Positions 1 through 8,848 are shown, numbered from the stretch's first letter. The stretch is DNA of 64,000 nt from Dehalococcoidales bacterium (GCA_028716225.1 JAQUQE010000008.1:1-64000), one strand, 5' to 3'. Numbers and translations are program-made. Notes: generated from the sequence alone by a model not told the origin.

Positions 1-132
1 AACAACTACTACAGTGGATACTCTATCATCGAGACATCAGACGGCGGTTGCGTAATAACTGGTGACATACTCTACTCAGGAAGGCCAGACTGGGACTTGT
101 GGGTTACTAAGCTGATGCCACCAGCCGGTTAA
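1..132 (+). CDS. C-terminal fragment of a beta-repeat surface/secreted protein
   Basis: Open from the window edge to a TAA at 130-132. The 43 visible residues include GYSIIETSDGGCVITGDI followed by DLWVTKL. This is the period typical of delta-60/PQQ-like beta-propeller repeats in secreted proteins, in which each blade reads roughly as 'D-LW-x-x-K'. The start and any signal peptide lie outside the window. The function cannot be given; a substrate-free structural repeat protein is the best reading. The repeat resemblance is seen in the sequence, the fold is inference. Confidence 0.6.
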   Translation, partial: NNYYSGYSIIETSDGGCVITGDILYSGRPDWDLWVTKLMPPAG

Positions 133-491
133 CGATTTGCCCTGCCCACAATAGTCAATTTACTTTCGAATCATCTAATAATTAGCATTTCATACAAGCG
201 CCACAATACAAAATTTTGCATTTTCTTCACAAGGCTGGGTAAAAGTCTAGGTTTGAAAGGTTAAGCTGGTTAGCTAGAAATAGTATATATGTATTTTGCC
301 TAACCCCTTTAACCCGTCTAACCCAAAAATAATTCCAAAGCGCTAGTATACAAAATACGCGTATTCTCAGCACATTGGTGGATTTTGCTACTTTCATTGT
401 GCGGAATTGCATTACAGCGTAAGTTTGCATGATTATAGAAAATTATATAGCATTCATAACACTGGCATAGTATTGTCTATGGAGGGGAATT
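133..491. other. AT-rich intergenic region
   Basis: About 360 bp between the surface-protein fragment and the TPR-like gene. I see no convincing coding frame, hairpin or repeat. The only clear signal is the Shine-Dalgarno GGAGGGG just before the ATG at 492. Confidence 0.5.
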
Positions 492-911
492 ATGGAGGTT
501 TCTCTTAAAGCAAAAATGATTGAATTGATGAAACAAGACCGCAAAAGGGAATATCTTAACCTATGTATTCAAGACTATGCACAAGCTGTGTCCATCATCC
601 AGGGACTATATCCAGAATTGTATCGGTCAAAGGATCCTTTTGATAGTCTGTACGATAAGGCTATGGAAAAGAAAAAGCAAGGGAATACAGATGATGAAAT
701 TCGAATACTAGAGACCGCGGTTGCTGATAATTCTAGAATGCCATATTGCTACGAACGATTGGCAATATTGTATTCCAAAGCTAAAGATTATAAGCAAGCA
801 TATGAAGTTTGTATAAAGTGGTTCAATTCTGATTTTTGGAAAATTCCTAATTCATCCACTACTAGTCTGCGTCTGCTCGATCGTCTGGAGAAACTGAAAG
901 CTAAGATATAA
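492..911 (+). CDS. small TPR-like helical protein
   Basis: 139 aa, preceded by a strong Shine-Dalgarno (GGAGGGG, 6-7 nt before ATG). Residues about 55-115 form a TPR-like helical repeat (KAMEKKKQGNTDDEIRILE, then YERLAILYSKAKDYKQAYE). No catalytic motif and no signal peptide are visible, so a cytoplasmic protein-protein interaction role is likely. It converges on the DUF4268 gene 45 bp downstream. The last 25 codons of this gene and the end of that neighbour recur, inverted, near 7.4-7.6 kb. That suggests the two genes once existed as a pair in two copies. Specific function unknown. Confidence 0.7.
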   Translation: MEVSLKAKMIELMKQDRKREYLNLCIQDYAQAVSIIQGLYPELYRSKDPFDSLYDKAMEKKKQGNTDDEIRILETAVADNSRMPYCYERLAILYSKAKDYKQAYEVCIKWFNSDFWKIPNSSTTSLRLLDRLEKLKAKI

Positions 912-1050
912 ATGCTAGACTTCCAGTTCTAGACTGGGCAAGTTAGCAGTAGTAACTAGCCAATATTACAGTATTTGGGGAAAGTAGTAGCGAATTTCCC
1001 AGCCATTTCTACCATCCATTTGTAAGCTTCTCTCCATTCCCCTCGTGATT
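835..1050. repeat. inverted duplication, arm 1
   Basis: Spans the 3' ends of the convergent TPR-like and DUF4268 genes. The same segment, reverse-complemented and diverged by substitutions and small indels, lies at 7370-7592. Stretches such as ACTGAAAGCTAAGATAT and TACAGTATTTGGG are shared by both arms. Confidence 0.85.
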
Positions 1051-1906
1051 TTAGCTTTATATTATTGTTTCGTATATGAGCACCTGAAGCTTTGGCTTTA
1101 GGATTTTCCTGCCATGCTAATTTAAGGTCTAGTTCTTCTTCAATTGCTGACCTATTTTGAAATACACTATGGTACAAGTCTTTGTTATTCGGTATGTAAA
1201 ATTCGCATCGTATAAAGTTCTGCCCAAAGGATACGGTTAATGATAAATATGCTTGCGTACTAGGGATATCCTTCAATGTTATATCATACCAATGCTGAGG
1301 TTGTGGCTTTTTACTTCGTAAATTAACATGATTGTTCTGAAGATAGGCATTAAAATCGGTCCAGAATTCTAATTGAAGCTTATTGGTTTCAGTTAATTCA
1401 TTAATGCCAAATTCCTTAACCGTTTTTGACCAGTTATTTGGGGAGCATATTATCTGAAACTTTGGGGCAGGTCGAGAGTCCCCAATTTTCCAAACCTCCA
1501 TCTTCACAAGGAAGATATTTACACTATTGTCCGTTTTTTCATTAAGCCAATCAATTGCCTTGCGATGCTCCTCTCTTACATCACTACATATCCAAACTAA
1601 TATGCCTGCATCATAACCAGAACCGTAAGTAAATAACTTGCCAAAATGGTCGTGGTCTGTTTGTCCTAACTGGTTTTCAATAATAACCATCCGTTCCGTC
1701 TTGTCTTCTTTTGCTAGGATATCTGCTGAGAACCTGCCCACATTCGCTTCAATACGCTCTAGCTGCATACTTATGCCGATTTCGGTAGCGAGTATAGATA
1801 AATTTTCTTCTTTGCTCAACCAGTGGGTAAAGTCAGTGGCTTCGCGTTTCCAGATCTCACGTAAATTGACCTTTTCTAATTTACCAAGCTGCATTTCCAT
1901 GGCCAT
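956..1906 (-). CDS. DUF4268 domain protein, nuclease-like fold
   Basis: 316 aa. It matches the DUF4268 family pattern: FSADILAKE, then VIIENQLGQTDHDHFGKL, then a WICSDVREEHRKAIDWLNE block and a C-terminal half with PAPKFQIICSPNNWSK. The D...E-N-Q arrangement (residues about 60-78) resembles a PD-(D/E)XK core, and members of this family are often found in defence or mobile islands. It sits head-to-tail with further minus-strand accessory genes and convergent with the TPR-like gene. A damaged duplicate of its last about 27 codons lies at 7368-7470. Family membership is confident. Nuclease activity is inference. Confidence 0.8.
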   Translation of the reverse strand: MAMEMQLGKLEKVNLREIWKREATDFTHWLSKEENLSILATEIGISMQLERIEANVGRFSADILAKEDKTERMVIIENQLGQTDHDHFGKLFTYGSGYDAGILVWICSDVREEHRKAIDWLNEKTDNSVNIFLVKMEVWKIGDSRPAPKFQIICSPNNWSKTVKEFGINELTETNKLQLEFWTDFNAYLQNNHVNLRSKKPQPQHWYDITLKDIPSTQAYLSLTVSFGQNFIRCEFYIPNNKDLYHSVFQNRSAIEEELDLKLAWQENPKAKASGAHIRNNNIKLKSRGEWREAYKWMVEMAGKFATTFPKYCNIG

Positions 1907-1954
1907 ATAAACCTCCGTTGCATCCTATTTACCTTTTAAGTTAAATAAGTAATG

Positions 1955-2317
1955 CTAAACGTAACTATCAAACTTGGCGCGAATATGTTTCGCTTTAAGT
2001 AAATCTCGGAATTCATCGAAAGCGCAAATATTACCGCCGTAGATCTGTTTGAGGAGTTCTAAAACTGCGTCGCCTTTGTTGAGGGGTAAGGATGTTATAC
2101 ATATCCCAATTTGATCACAGTGTTCGCTAAGTGCTTTGAGAACTTCTTCTTGATATTTCGGCTTTACCACTAGCCAATATTCATAGTCATCATCGCCCCA
2201 GACTTTGCGAGGGAGTTCGCCGACATCTTGTCCGGAAATGATCAGGTTACCACTGTAATCGATTGTGGCTTCGATGTGGATAGTTGTCCCCTTTTCCCTT
2301 TTTGAATAGAGTTCCAT
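1955..2317 (-). CDS. hypothetical protein
   Basis: 120 aa. Begins MELYSKREKG and contains a beta-rich N-terminal half (TIHIEATIDYSGNLIISGQD) followed by a helical C-terminal half. No family is recognised. The acidic WGDDDYEYWLVV block around residues 40-50 stands out but matches no motif I know. It is one of a run of minus-strand accessory genes (956-4745), possibly co-transcribed, but the 48-bp and 97-bp gaps do not prove an operon. Confidence 0.6.
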   Translation of the reverse strand: MELYSKREKGTTIHIEATIDYSGNLIISGQDVGELPRKVWGDDDYEYWLVVKPKYQEEVLKALSEHCDQIGICITSLPLNKGDAVLELLKQIYGGNICAFDEFRDLLKAKHIRAKFDSYV

Positions 2318-2414
2318 AGGCTACATATTGGGTTTTGCTATTAGCCTTTAGCAGTTTTACATTCTAGTGCAAGTATGCAACATGATATTTCAATAAGAGT
2401 TCTTAAAATATATG

Positions 2415-3455
2415 CTAGTAATCATACCTTTCTTTAACGTATTTACTCCACTCTCTAATGTAGGTACTACGGCTGCGTGATATCCACGAAACAAAGTCCT
2501 GATGTGTGAATGAGTGAAATCTTACCTTAGAATTATCGTTGAACAGCTTGGGCCAATCGGTCGTGAAATCGCTCCTCCCCAAATCACTCAGACATTGAAC
2601 CAGCTCAGTATTCCTTTCATCAAATGTAACTCCAGAGTATACATATTCAAACAATCCCGATTCAGCAATACCCTGAGCTAACGCCTGTTGGCGCAGTAGC
2701 TGATAGCCGTCTCTGAATGCGGGACAATATGGTAGACTTCGCCAAGCGTCTTTTTCAATGGAGTCAGCGAGTATTGACCAGTATTTTCGGCCCCAGGCTA
2801 TCTGATGACAATAGCCACTGGGGTTGTCGACTAATCCTTTAACATTTCTGCAACGCGTAGAATCTGGGTTAGGCTTCAATCCCTGTTGTAGGTGCTCCTT
2901 ACTGATGGTCTTCTTAGCTGCCGAACAACCATAGAAGTGGTGTTCAGTATACTTGTTCTCGATAAGATAGATTCCAGATGAGCCGTCTACGCAGCTGAAA
3001 AGTATAGCTATGTCGGGTGATGTCTGACCGCTACCACGCTTACCGCGCTCATTTAGAAGATGCTTGGGCGCTAGTCTACCCGGGGCTGCATATTCTAGTT
3101 CAACAGCGTCGATAGTTGATATATCAAGATTAAGTTCCCTTTTAAGGAAACTTCTTAACATATATCTCATGTGTGGGTCGTATCGGAAAGGGAAGAAGAG
3201 GTTAGCACATTGGACCCATGAGCTTTTGAGATTGTGCTTTCCTTCATTAGCCTGTACTTCGTCAGAGACTAAATAGTCGTCTAATGAGTCTCGTACAGGT
3301 TCCCAGATTCCAAGAAGCCACTGGTTGGCTGGTAGAATATAGTCTTTCTCCACGCCATTTTGTGTTCCGTTTTGCCCTATAAGTACCTCTTTATTTTCAC
3401 GCCAGTTAGTCTGATGAATACCAGCCGTGTTGCTCCAGGATAGTCCTCTTGCCAT
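2415..3455 (-). CDS. putative PD-(D/E)XK restriction endonuclease-like protein
   Basis: 346 aa. The centre holds SPDIAILFSC, then IYLIENKYTEHHFYGC. This is a clear PD...(E)xK arrangement (Asp of SPD, Glu and Lys of ENK). The cysteines after the ENK strand (YGCSAAKK and later RCRNVKG) recall the PGN_0703-like putative restriction endonucleases. I have not been able to confirm that family. No methyltransferase lies next to it, so if it is a nuclease it is not in an obvious type II pair. The protein is likely cytoplasmic. Confidence 0.6.
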   Translation of the reverse strand: MARGLSWSNTAGIHQTNWRENKEVLIGQNGTQNGVEKDYILPANQWLLGIWEPVRDSLDDYLVSDEVQANEGKHNLKSSWVQCANLFFPFRYDPHMRYMLRSFLKRELNLDISTIDAVELEYAAPGRLAPKHLLNERGKRGSGQTSPDIAILFSCVDGSSGIYLIENKYTEHHFYGCSAAKKTISKEHLQQGLKPNPDSTRCRNVKGLVDNPSGYCHQIAWGRKYWSILADSIEKDAWRSLPYCPAFRDGYQLLRQQALAQGIAESGLFEYVYSGVTFDERNTELVQCLSDLGRSDFTTDWPKLFNDNSKVRFHSFTHQDFVSWISRSRSTYIREWSKYVKERYDY

Positions 3456-3560
3456 AATACCTCCGATACTATAGATAGATTTAGATACATCTTGTTATAC
3501 ATTGGCGTTGTTTAATAGCAGTATGTTCTCCAGTATTCGGCAATCATTCATACATCAATA

Positions 3561-3977
3561 TCATGAACCCCAATCCATCTTTCCCACCAATTTCCCTTTT
3601 CCGCATCTAGGACAAACGATTTCTTCATTTTCCAGCGGCTTAAGTATCAAATCTGTGTTACCGCAAATAGGACACTTAACTGCGTCCTCTTGATTGTACT
3701 TATCCGTCGACTCGCATCTGCCAAGCCACATATCTATTTTATTGAAAGTAGGTTTTTTATACTCATCCAGAACGAGGTCGAATACCTTGTCGCATTTAGG
3801 GCAGTATAGATTTCCGAAGAGACCTTGAATACCACTTTGCCTTGCCTCTTCAGAATTTGGGCTTGGGTGTCCGAAAAACTTGCGATTACCTTCGCTATCG
3901 CGGTAAAACTCCCAAGGGCCCGAGGTGGAGACGGAGTACCCGCATTTATTGCATTTGTGAGTGTATTTGGCTCCCAT
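3561..3977 (-). CDS. multi-zinc-ribbon protein
   Basis: 138 aa with four CxxC knuckles: CNKC near residue 9, CPKC near 58, CPIC near 96 and CPRC near 119. These are enough for two zinc ribbons. Between them is a loop with FFGHPSPNSEEARQ. The gene ends 3 bp from the start of the RecB-like nuclease gene's 3' end (3981), so the pair is probably co-transcribed. Zinc binding follows from the cysteine pattern. A nucleic-acid or protein-binding role is inference. Confidence 0.65.
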   Translation of the reverse strand: MGAKYTHKCNKCGYSVSTSGPWEFYRDSEGNRKFFGHPSPNSEEARQSGIQGLFGNLYCPKCDKVFDLVLDEYKKPTFNKIDMWLGRCESTDKYNQEDAVKCPICGNTDLILKPLENEEIVCPRCGKGKLVGKMDWGS

Positions 3978-3980
3978 CTG

Positions 3981-4745
3981 TTATCCCCCTCCGTTGTTTA
4001 ATAGCAGTATGTTCTCTAGGATTCTGCAATCGTTACATCCCGGGCATCCGTCTGGAGGACTGTCCATATCGTGGATTTCCCTCACTCTGGCTAATAGCGG
4101 GTAGATGGACGGCAGGTCAACAGGTATCTCAAGTATGTTTGCCTTGAAGCCCATCAGAAAGCCGTCATCCCTGTAGTGCAGATTGAAGTCTAGGATATCT
4201 CTGTCGGTAACCGGCTCCATGTAGATCAGTGCCAGGTTCGATACCGGCTTGAATCCATGCTGCTCGCCTATCAAGGCGTAGGAATTAAGCTGGACCTGAT
4301 ACATGGGAAGCAGCTTGTCTTGACCTCCCGTGTATTTGGACGTTTTGTAGTCGGCTATGACGTAGTTGCAGTCTGATTTTATGAATATGGCGTCGGGACC
4401 GCCGCGTAAGAGGATATTGCTCTCTTCGTCGACGATGCCATACTTGCTCCAATGAGGCGGGTTCACGTATCCGGTCAGCTCACCGATGCCATTCAACCAT
4501 ATGGGCGATTTCCGATGCTCATCAAACCAACTGTGGACTATGGTCTTCGTGTATGAATCTATCGAGCTGAATATGCCGGGGAAGATCTGAAAGGGGAGCT
4601 TGTTGTGGAGGCGCAGCTTTAACCAGAAGCACCTTGGGCAGAAGGAAGGCAGTGCTAACTCCCCGAGGTTCTTAGCCGATATTGTGACTTGTTGCGAATG
4701 CATACCTTTGGCACATACTTTAACTGTGAAATGTGATTCTGTCAA
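3981..4745 (-). CDS. RecB/Cas4-like PD-(D/E)XK nuclease with probable Fe-S cysteines
   Basis: 254 aa. Core motifs are GGPDAIFI and VIADYKTSKYTGG, followed by a YQVQLNSYALI helix, as in RecB-family/Cas4 nucleases (Asp of PDA, Asp and Lys of DYK, Gln/Tyr of the QLNSY helix). An N-terminal FCPRC (about residues 35-39) and a C-terminal CPGCNDC (about 235-241) would bring four or more cysteines together. That is the layout of the iron-sulfur staple in Cas4/AddB. No cas1 or cas2 gene or CRISPR array is near, so a CRISPR role is not supported. A DNA-end processing or defence role is more likely. Confidence 0.7.
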   Translation of the reverse strand: MTESHFTVKVCAKGMHSQQVTISAKNLGELALPSFCPRCFWLKLRLHNKLPFQIFPGIFSSIDSYTKTIVHSWFDEHRKSPIWLNGIGELTGYVNPPHWSKYGIVDEESNILLRGGPDAIFIKSDCNYVIADYKTSKYTGGQDKLLPMYQVQLNSYALIGEQHGFKPVSNLALIYMEPVTDRDILDFNLHYRDDGFLMGFKANILEIPVDLPSIYPLLARVREIHDMDSPPDGCPGCNDCRILENILLLNNGGG

Positions 4746-4879
4746 TACTTGAGACAGCAGTTATATTGAAGCTGAACATTCCCGAACATTGTGCAATTTT
4801 GAGCATTTTCCGGAACAATTCCTACTCGAGAAGAAAAGTCTGATTCCAATCATGCATCAGCTTCGGCTAATCATAATCG

Positions 4880-6058
4880 CTAGCGTATCAAGTCCTTCAG
4901 CATTACGGCTCTCCCAGTCTGGATAGCACCAAAACCGTACCTGTTCCGGATGCGGTCTATCGCTTTATTCAACTCCTCTAGTTTTCGACCGGAAGGAGTA
5001 AAAAGTGCTGTCTGCCGGCTTGGTTCTGCCAGGTGGGATACACCAATTCCGATAAGCCGTACCCCTTGTTTTTCAACCGCCAGCGCTTTATGGAGCAGGA
5101 TGATCCCTATATCGAATATCTCTTTATCAGCACACAGACTTTGAGGAAGCGTGTGGCTCCGGGTGATGGTCGTAAAGTCTCCATATCTCAGTTTCAGCGT
5201 CACGCACTTTGCATCCCGCCCTTGTTTCCGGAGGTCAGCTCCAACCTTTTCACTTTGTGTCCATAAAGTTGCTTCCAGAAATGCCCTGTCGCAAGTATCT
5301 TCTCCGAAGGTGGTCTCCCTACTGATTGACTTGGCTTCTCCGGGAGGCATTACCTGGCTATCATCAATACCATTGGCATGCCGGTGCATCGTTTCCCCTG
5401 CAACCCCGAAGCGAACCCTGAGAGCATGAGATGGCATTCGAGCCAGATCACCTATCGTTCGTACCCCAAGACCGTTCAGGACTTTCACCGTTTGCTTTCC
5501 TACTCCGGGTAACTTATCTACCGCCAGCGGCGCAAGGAAATCCCGCTCGCCTCCACTGGGAACCTCTACCAGCCCGTCCGGTTTGGAGAAGTCTGACGCG
5601 ACCTTGGCCACTATCTTGCAACTGGCGATCCCTATTGAGGCAGGAAGTCCCAATTCGGCCCTGATTCGCTGTTTCATGGCAATTGCCATTTCCATTATTG
5701 ACCCGTGTAACGATTCGAACCCGGTCACGTCCAGGTATGCCTCGTCGAGACCGCCTGGTTCGATGAATGGAGAGAAGTCATTCAGAATCGTCATGAACCT
5801 GCGTGAGAAGTCCCGATACCTGGCAAAGTTCCCTTCGATGAAAATAGCGTGTGGACAGAGCCGAGCAGCTGTCACCAGCGGCATGGCCGAGTGCAGACCG
5901 AACTTTCTCGCTTCGTAAGAGGCTGTGGCAACAACTCCTCTCCGGTCAGGACTGCCTCCCACGACGACAGGTTTCCCGTTGAGTTCGGGATTGAGTACCC
6001 GTTCCACCGATACAAAGAAGGCATCGAGGTCAATATGAATAATGGTTCTTTCTGACAT
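4880..6058 (-). CDS. dinB: DNA polymerase IV (Y-family)
   Basis: 392 aa, a usual length for DinB. The N-terminus reads IIHIDLDAFFVSVE with the catalytic Asp pair. The second metal-binding motif reads GGLDEAYLD, where Ser-Ile is replaced by Gly-Leu relative to the common SIDEAYLD. Fingers and thumb follow, with the helix-hairpin-helix LPGVGKQTVKVLNGLG (about residues 180-197), then the little-finger domain ending in RNRYGF. The enzyme carries out error-prone translesion synthesis in the cytoplasm. It sits among accessory genes and its 5' end is 12 bp from the cyclophilin-like gene's 3' end. Identification is firm. Confidence 0.95.
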   Translation of the reverse strand: MSERTIIHIDLDAFFVSVERVLNPELNGKPVVVGGSPDRRGVVATASYEARKFGLHSAMPLVTAARLCPHAIFIEGNFARYRDFSRRFMTILNDFSPFIEPGGLDEAYLDVTGFESLHGSIMEMAIAMKQRIRAELGLPASIGIASCKIVAKVASDFSKPDGLVEVPSGGERDFLAPLAVDKLPGVGKQTVKVLNGLGVRTIGDLARMPSHALRVRFGVAGETMHRHANGIDDSQVMPPGEAKSISRETTFGEDTCDRAFLEATLWTQSEKVGADLRKQGRDAKCVTLKLRYGDFTTITRSHTLPQSLCADKEIFDIGIILLHKALAVEKQGVRLIGIGVSHLAEPSRQTALFTPSGRKLEELNKAIDRIRNRYGFGAIQTGRAVMLKDLIR

Positions 6059-6070
6059 GACTAGCGGTAA

Positions 6071-6463
6071 TTACGCTACTCTTTCAATCGATACTTTCTC
6101 CCCGTCGGATACGCGGCCAGGGATATTGCAGTCGCTCGTAACTTTCCCGAAAACATTAACCTTGCTGGCCGCCCTGATCTCATTGCCGCGGCTGCCCGGC
6201 GTCGGTCCAAAAAATATGCAAAATGCTTTCCCAGGTGGCCAGTATGCAATATCGCCCGCATTTACCACTTCCTGGCCGTTCTCTAGTCCGATACTCACCG
6301 GAATGTTGAAGTAGATCTCCTGGCCCCAAGTATTCACCATGCTTTCAAGAGGTAATGCCTTCCATATTGCGTCTGATGTCGCACAATCAATGAGTTCAGC
6401 TTCGATTTCTATCGAACTGGTTCGAATGATAATTCTTCTGCTCGTACCTGAATTCACCTCCAT
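6071..6463 (-). CDS. cyclophilin-like fold protein
   Basis: 130 aa. The pattern EIYFNIPVSIGLENGQE followed by GDIAYWPPGKAFCIFFGPTP matches the Cyclophil_like/TM1367 family (small beta-barrel proteins). These lack the canonical peptidyl-prolyl isomerase active-site residues and their substrate is unknown. The gene is only 9 bp downstream of the RNase H-like gene and 12 bp upstream of dinB. The three minus-strand genes therefore probably form a transcription unit in the order exonuclease, cyclophilin-like, dinB. Confidence 0.75.
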   Translation of the reverse strand: MEVNSGTSRRIIIRTSSIEIEAELIDCATSDAIWKALPLESMVNTWGQEIYFNIPVSIGLENGQEVVNAGDIAYWPPGKAFCIFFGPTPGSRGNEIRAASKVNVFGKVTSDCNIPGRVSDGEKVSIERVA

Positions 6464-6472
6464 CTTCTAAAG

Positions 6473-7324
6473 CTAGGTCCATCGTTCATGGACTTGCCTC
6501 AGCAGGTACTCTACCAGTTCGCCATCAAATGAAATATCATCGAGACAGTATTTCTGAGGCTTAGGGAGAGGGTCTACGAGTACCGGCAGCCTCGCAATAC
6601 TTGTGTTATACACTATATCAGAAAGATATTGCAGATTGACCACATCCTCCAGGTTATAGCGAATAAGCGTGCTTAATGCTGCCCGGTTGCCTCTCTCGTG
6701 TTCTCGCCAGAGTAGCACCGCCATAAAACCATCTATCTGTCGCAGGACTCCTTCACGCCCGATTCCCAGCTGCTCCTCTACCGACTTGAGCCCTCCCCGA
6801 TATCCGAGACGTCTTAAAGGATACATCAGATCAAGATGCGCCTGGTTTGCTGGTAAATCACCTAGTACACAACGTATGAATGGTACATCGAACCGCTTGC
6901 CATTGAAGGTGACAATAAGCTGATATTTCTTGATTTCATCATTGAACTGTTCGAGGTTGATGCCCTGGATAAAGACCTTGGTCTCAAGGCCATCGAAAAG
7001 ACCAATCAATGTGATGGCGTTAGGTCCCGCGCACAACCCGGTGGTCTCGATATCGAGAAACGCTGTCTTCGCCCTGAGCTCACCGTAGAGCCTCCACATT
7101 TCCCCGGATGGCATAAGGGATTCAAAATAACGGTAATTCGTATCATCTACAGCCAGTATCGAGTGTTCGAGGTACAACGAAATCCTGTCCCGCGTGATTG
7201 GAGATAATGTGCACTCGTGGCACCTTTCGAGATAGTCTTCCCACTTTTGGAAGCCCGTTGTCCAGAGCCAGTTTTCTCTGGAAGGTCCAATGCCCGGAAT
7301 ATGGATGAAGGTATTCTTTAGCAT
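6473..7324 (-). CDS. RNase H-like (YprB-type) exonuclease
   Basis: 283 aa. An N-terminal FIHIPGIG segment is followed at about residue 90 by TAFLDIETTGL (exonuclease motif I with D and E), then VTFNGKRFDVPFI (motif II) and RYNLEDVVNLQYL (motif III, D near 227). This is the RNase_H_2/YprB DEDD-type family. These are thought to be 3'-5' exonucleases in repair or defence contexts. It is the first gene of the likely exonuclease-cyclophilin-dinB unit. Family call is confident, substrate unknown. Confidence 0.85.
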   Translation of the reverse strand: MLKNTFIHIPGIGPSRENWLWTTGFQKWEDYLERCHECTLSPITRDRISLYLEHSILAVDDTNYRYFESLMPSGEMWRLYGELRAKTAFLDIETTGLCAGPNAITLIGLFDGLETKVFIQGINLEQFNDEIKKYQLIVTFNGKRFDVPFIRCVLGDLPANQAHLDLMYPLRRLGYRGGLKSVEEQLGIGREGVLRQIDGFMAVLLWREHERGNRAALSTLIRYNLEDVVNLQYLSDIVYNTSIARLPVLVDPLPKPQKYCLDDISFDGELVEYLLRQVHERWT

Positions 7325-7367
7325 GCTTGTTGTCCGCTTGGAGCCTGTTTACGAACCACCTCGTTCA

Positions 7368-7470
7368 AATTTTACCAATTCCAGGGTAGTGGAGAGAAGC
7401 TTACAAATGGATGGTCGAAATGGCCGGGAAATTCGCCACTACTTTTCCCAAATACTGTAACCTTGTCTAG
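7368..7470 (+). pseudogene. C-terminal remnant of a second DUF4268 gene
   Basis: From 7390 the frame reads WREAYKWMVEMAGKFATT then FPKYCNLV and a TAG at 7468-7470. It is nearly identical to the last residues of the intact DUF4268 protein encoded at 956-1906. Just upstream, AATTCCAGGG can be aligned only with a frameshift, so nothing functional remains. Confidence 0.85.
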
Positions 7471-7592
7471 TTATAACTGCTAAATTCCCCGCCCAGAATT
7501 ATAAGCCTAGCATCCATATCTTAGCTTTCAGTTTCTCAAGACGATCAAGCAGACTCAGACTAGTAGTGGATGAATTAGGAATCTTCCATGAC
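7370..7592. repeat. inverted duplication, arm 2
   Basis: Reverse complement of 835-1050. It contains the C-terminal remnants of both convergent genes and the spacer between them, in the opposite orientation to arm 1. Confidence 0.85.
7499..7592 (-). pseudogene. C-terminal remnant of a second TPR-like gene
   Basis: Reads SWKIPNSSTTSLSLLDRL then EKLKAKIWMLGL and a TAA at 7499-7501. The intact gene at 492-911 ends SLRLLDRLEKLKAKI, so the copy has lost the original stop and runs on a few codons. Upstream of about 7592 the similarity stops. Confidence 0.8.
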
Positions 7593-7619
7593 GCATCTGC
7601 TTCATTTACTTCTTAATTA

Positions 7620-7803
7620 CTATTGCCGCTCCAAAATGGCCTGTATATCCTTTCGAGAGCGGACTATCACTTCCCTAATCTCCTCCAGCTTTTCACGGTT
7701 AAGCCCTCGGGCTCTCCTAATCTGCCTTAGACGCTCGATAAGACCAACGTCGCTAATTGCCTTACTGCGACGGCTTGCGAAGCAACTAACGCTGTGCCAT
7801 CAT
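7620..7803 (-). pseudogene. helical coding remnant, unknown family
   Basis: A start-less frame ends at TAG 7620-7622 and reads AISDVGLIERLRQIRRARG then LNREKLEEIREVIVRSRKDI. It is strongly protein-like and amphipathic helical. No ATG, GTG or TTG is in frame before the upstream stop. An out-of-frame ATG-ATG lies just upstream, so a frameshifted gene is likely. Confidence 0.35.
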
Positions 7804-7834
7804 AATATCAAACGCTTCGGTAAAAGGATAGACT

Positions 7835-8848
7835 TTGGAAACACAGTATGAACCGCAGCATTACTTGATACTCTCACCAGCGGTCCCGCTTATGCCTTAC
7901 AACCTCGGCAATCGCCATATTCTCAGAGCGACCGTCCCGTCTGAATATATGTTCCAAGGTTTCGCGCCTTGCATACCACACGGATACCTGGCAATACTAG
8001 GACTCCCCTATGTCAATTTGAACTCGTATAGTATATATAGAGACCTAATAATGTTCCATTCTTTTGTATGCGACGACCCAGAGACTTACGAGTTTGGTGA
8101 GCGGGCGTGGACAAAGACAATTGTGAACACTAAACTGGAATTCATATGTAGCCCCGAGTACTTCCATAGAAATGCGATTCCGGCCGTAGACTTTGATAAG
8201 TTCCCGATAACTGTTTACCCGACAAGCAAGGAGACATCTGAAGAACCTCTGACCGTAGAACAGGAGCGGAGACTCAGAGAAACAGGAATGTGCTGGGGGC
8301 AAATAGCGCCTGAATTCTCGAGAGTAGTGAACTATAAGAAGGCGTTTCGCTTGTTCAGGGCACTTAGGTCCAAGAAGACAAGCCTTTTCAACCAAATATG
8401 CCTCTACGTCTTCAGTGCTAGCATTGCGGAATTCCGAGAGTTGTATAGGAACGACCATGGCACCATAGCTTTCCTGATGGCAATCCTTGAGGCGCTAGCC
8501 GGCGCCCCGCCTGTCTGCAAATCCGTGGCGAAATGTGACGAGTGCGGTAGGAAGATACCACATGGTACTTCGATAGAGAATCACCTACTAAACAAGTATG
8601 GAGCCTCTTTCATGCATCTACGCAAAATACGTCACAAGTTCTTCCATCAAGGTGACTACTTCAACATCGCCGACGTCCTATTCGATATTTATGACCGTAG
8701 GAGAATTGGCGGGAAGTCCCTTGAAGCCGGGCTCAGAACAGAGGAAAAGATAATCTCTGACCTTACTGATGAAATCGAATTACTTCAGAAGGTAGTGAGA
8801 AGAAGCCTGTTGGAAGCTTTCCTCGCCGAATATGACTTGACTCACTAG
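7835..8848 (+). CDS. HEPN-like protein with zinc knuckle
   Basis: 337 aa, not assigned to a named family. The C-terminal third has a CDECG knuckle (about residue 227) and then LRKIRHKFFHQGDYF. The R-x4-H of RHKFFH fits the HEPN ribonuclease signature. A long N-terminal domain of unknown fold precedes it, and a helical tail (DEIELLQKVVRRSLLEAF) follows, as in ApeA-like HEPN proteins. If the HEPN reading is right, the protein may be an RNA-cleaving defence effector, but no partner toxin/antitoxin gene is adjacent. The first codon read as start is TTG (TTGGAAACACAG), with no clear ribosome site. Confidence 0.6.
   Translation: METQYEPQHYLILSPAVPLMPYNLGNRHILRATVPSEYMFQGFAPCIPHGYLAILGLPYVNLNSYSIYRDLIMFHSFVCDDPETYEFGERAWTKTIVNTKLEFICSPEYFHRNAIPAVDFDKFPITVYPTSKETSEEPLTVEQERRLRETGMCWGQIAPEFSRVVNYKKAFRLFRALRSKKTSLFNQICLYVFSASIAEFRELYRNDHGTIAFLMAILEALAGAPPVCKSVAKCDECGRKIPHGTSIENHLLNKYGASFMHLRKIRHKFFHQGDYFNIADVLFDIYDRRRIGGKSLEAGLRTEEKIISDLTDEIELLQKVVRRSLLEAFLAEYDLTH

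Noticed and set aside
5700-5725. T-loop-like GGTTCGAATC on the minus strand, possible tRNA
   Set aside because: It is within the dinB coding frame (GFESLHG) and no cloverleaf can be formed around it.
7588-7851. 87-codon + strand ORF
   Set aside because: The minus strand of the same stretch gives better protein-like segments (helical remnant and TPR-like remnant).
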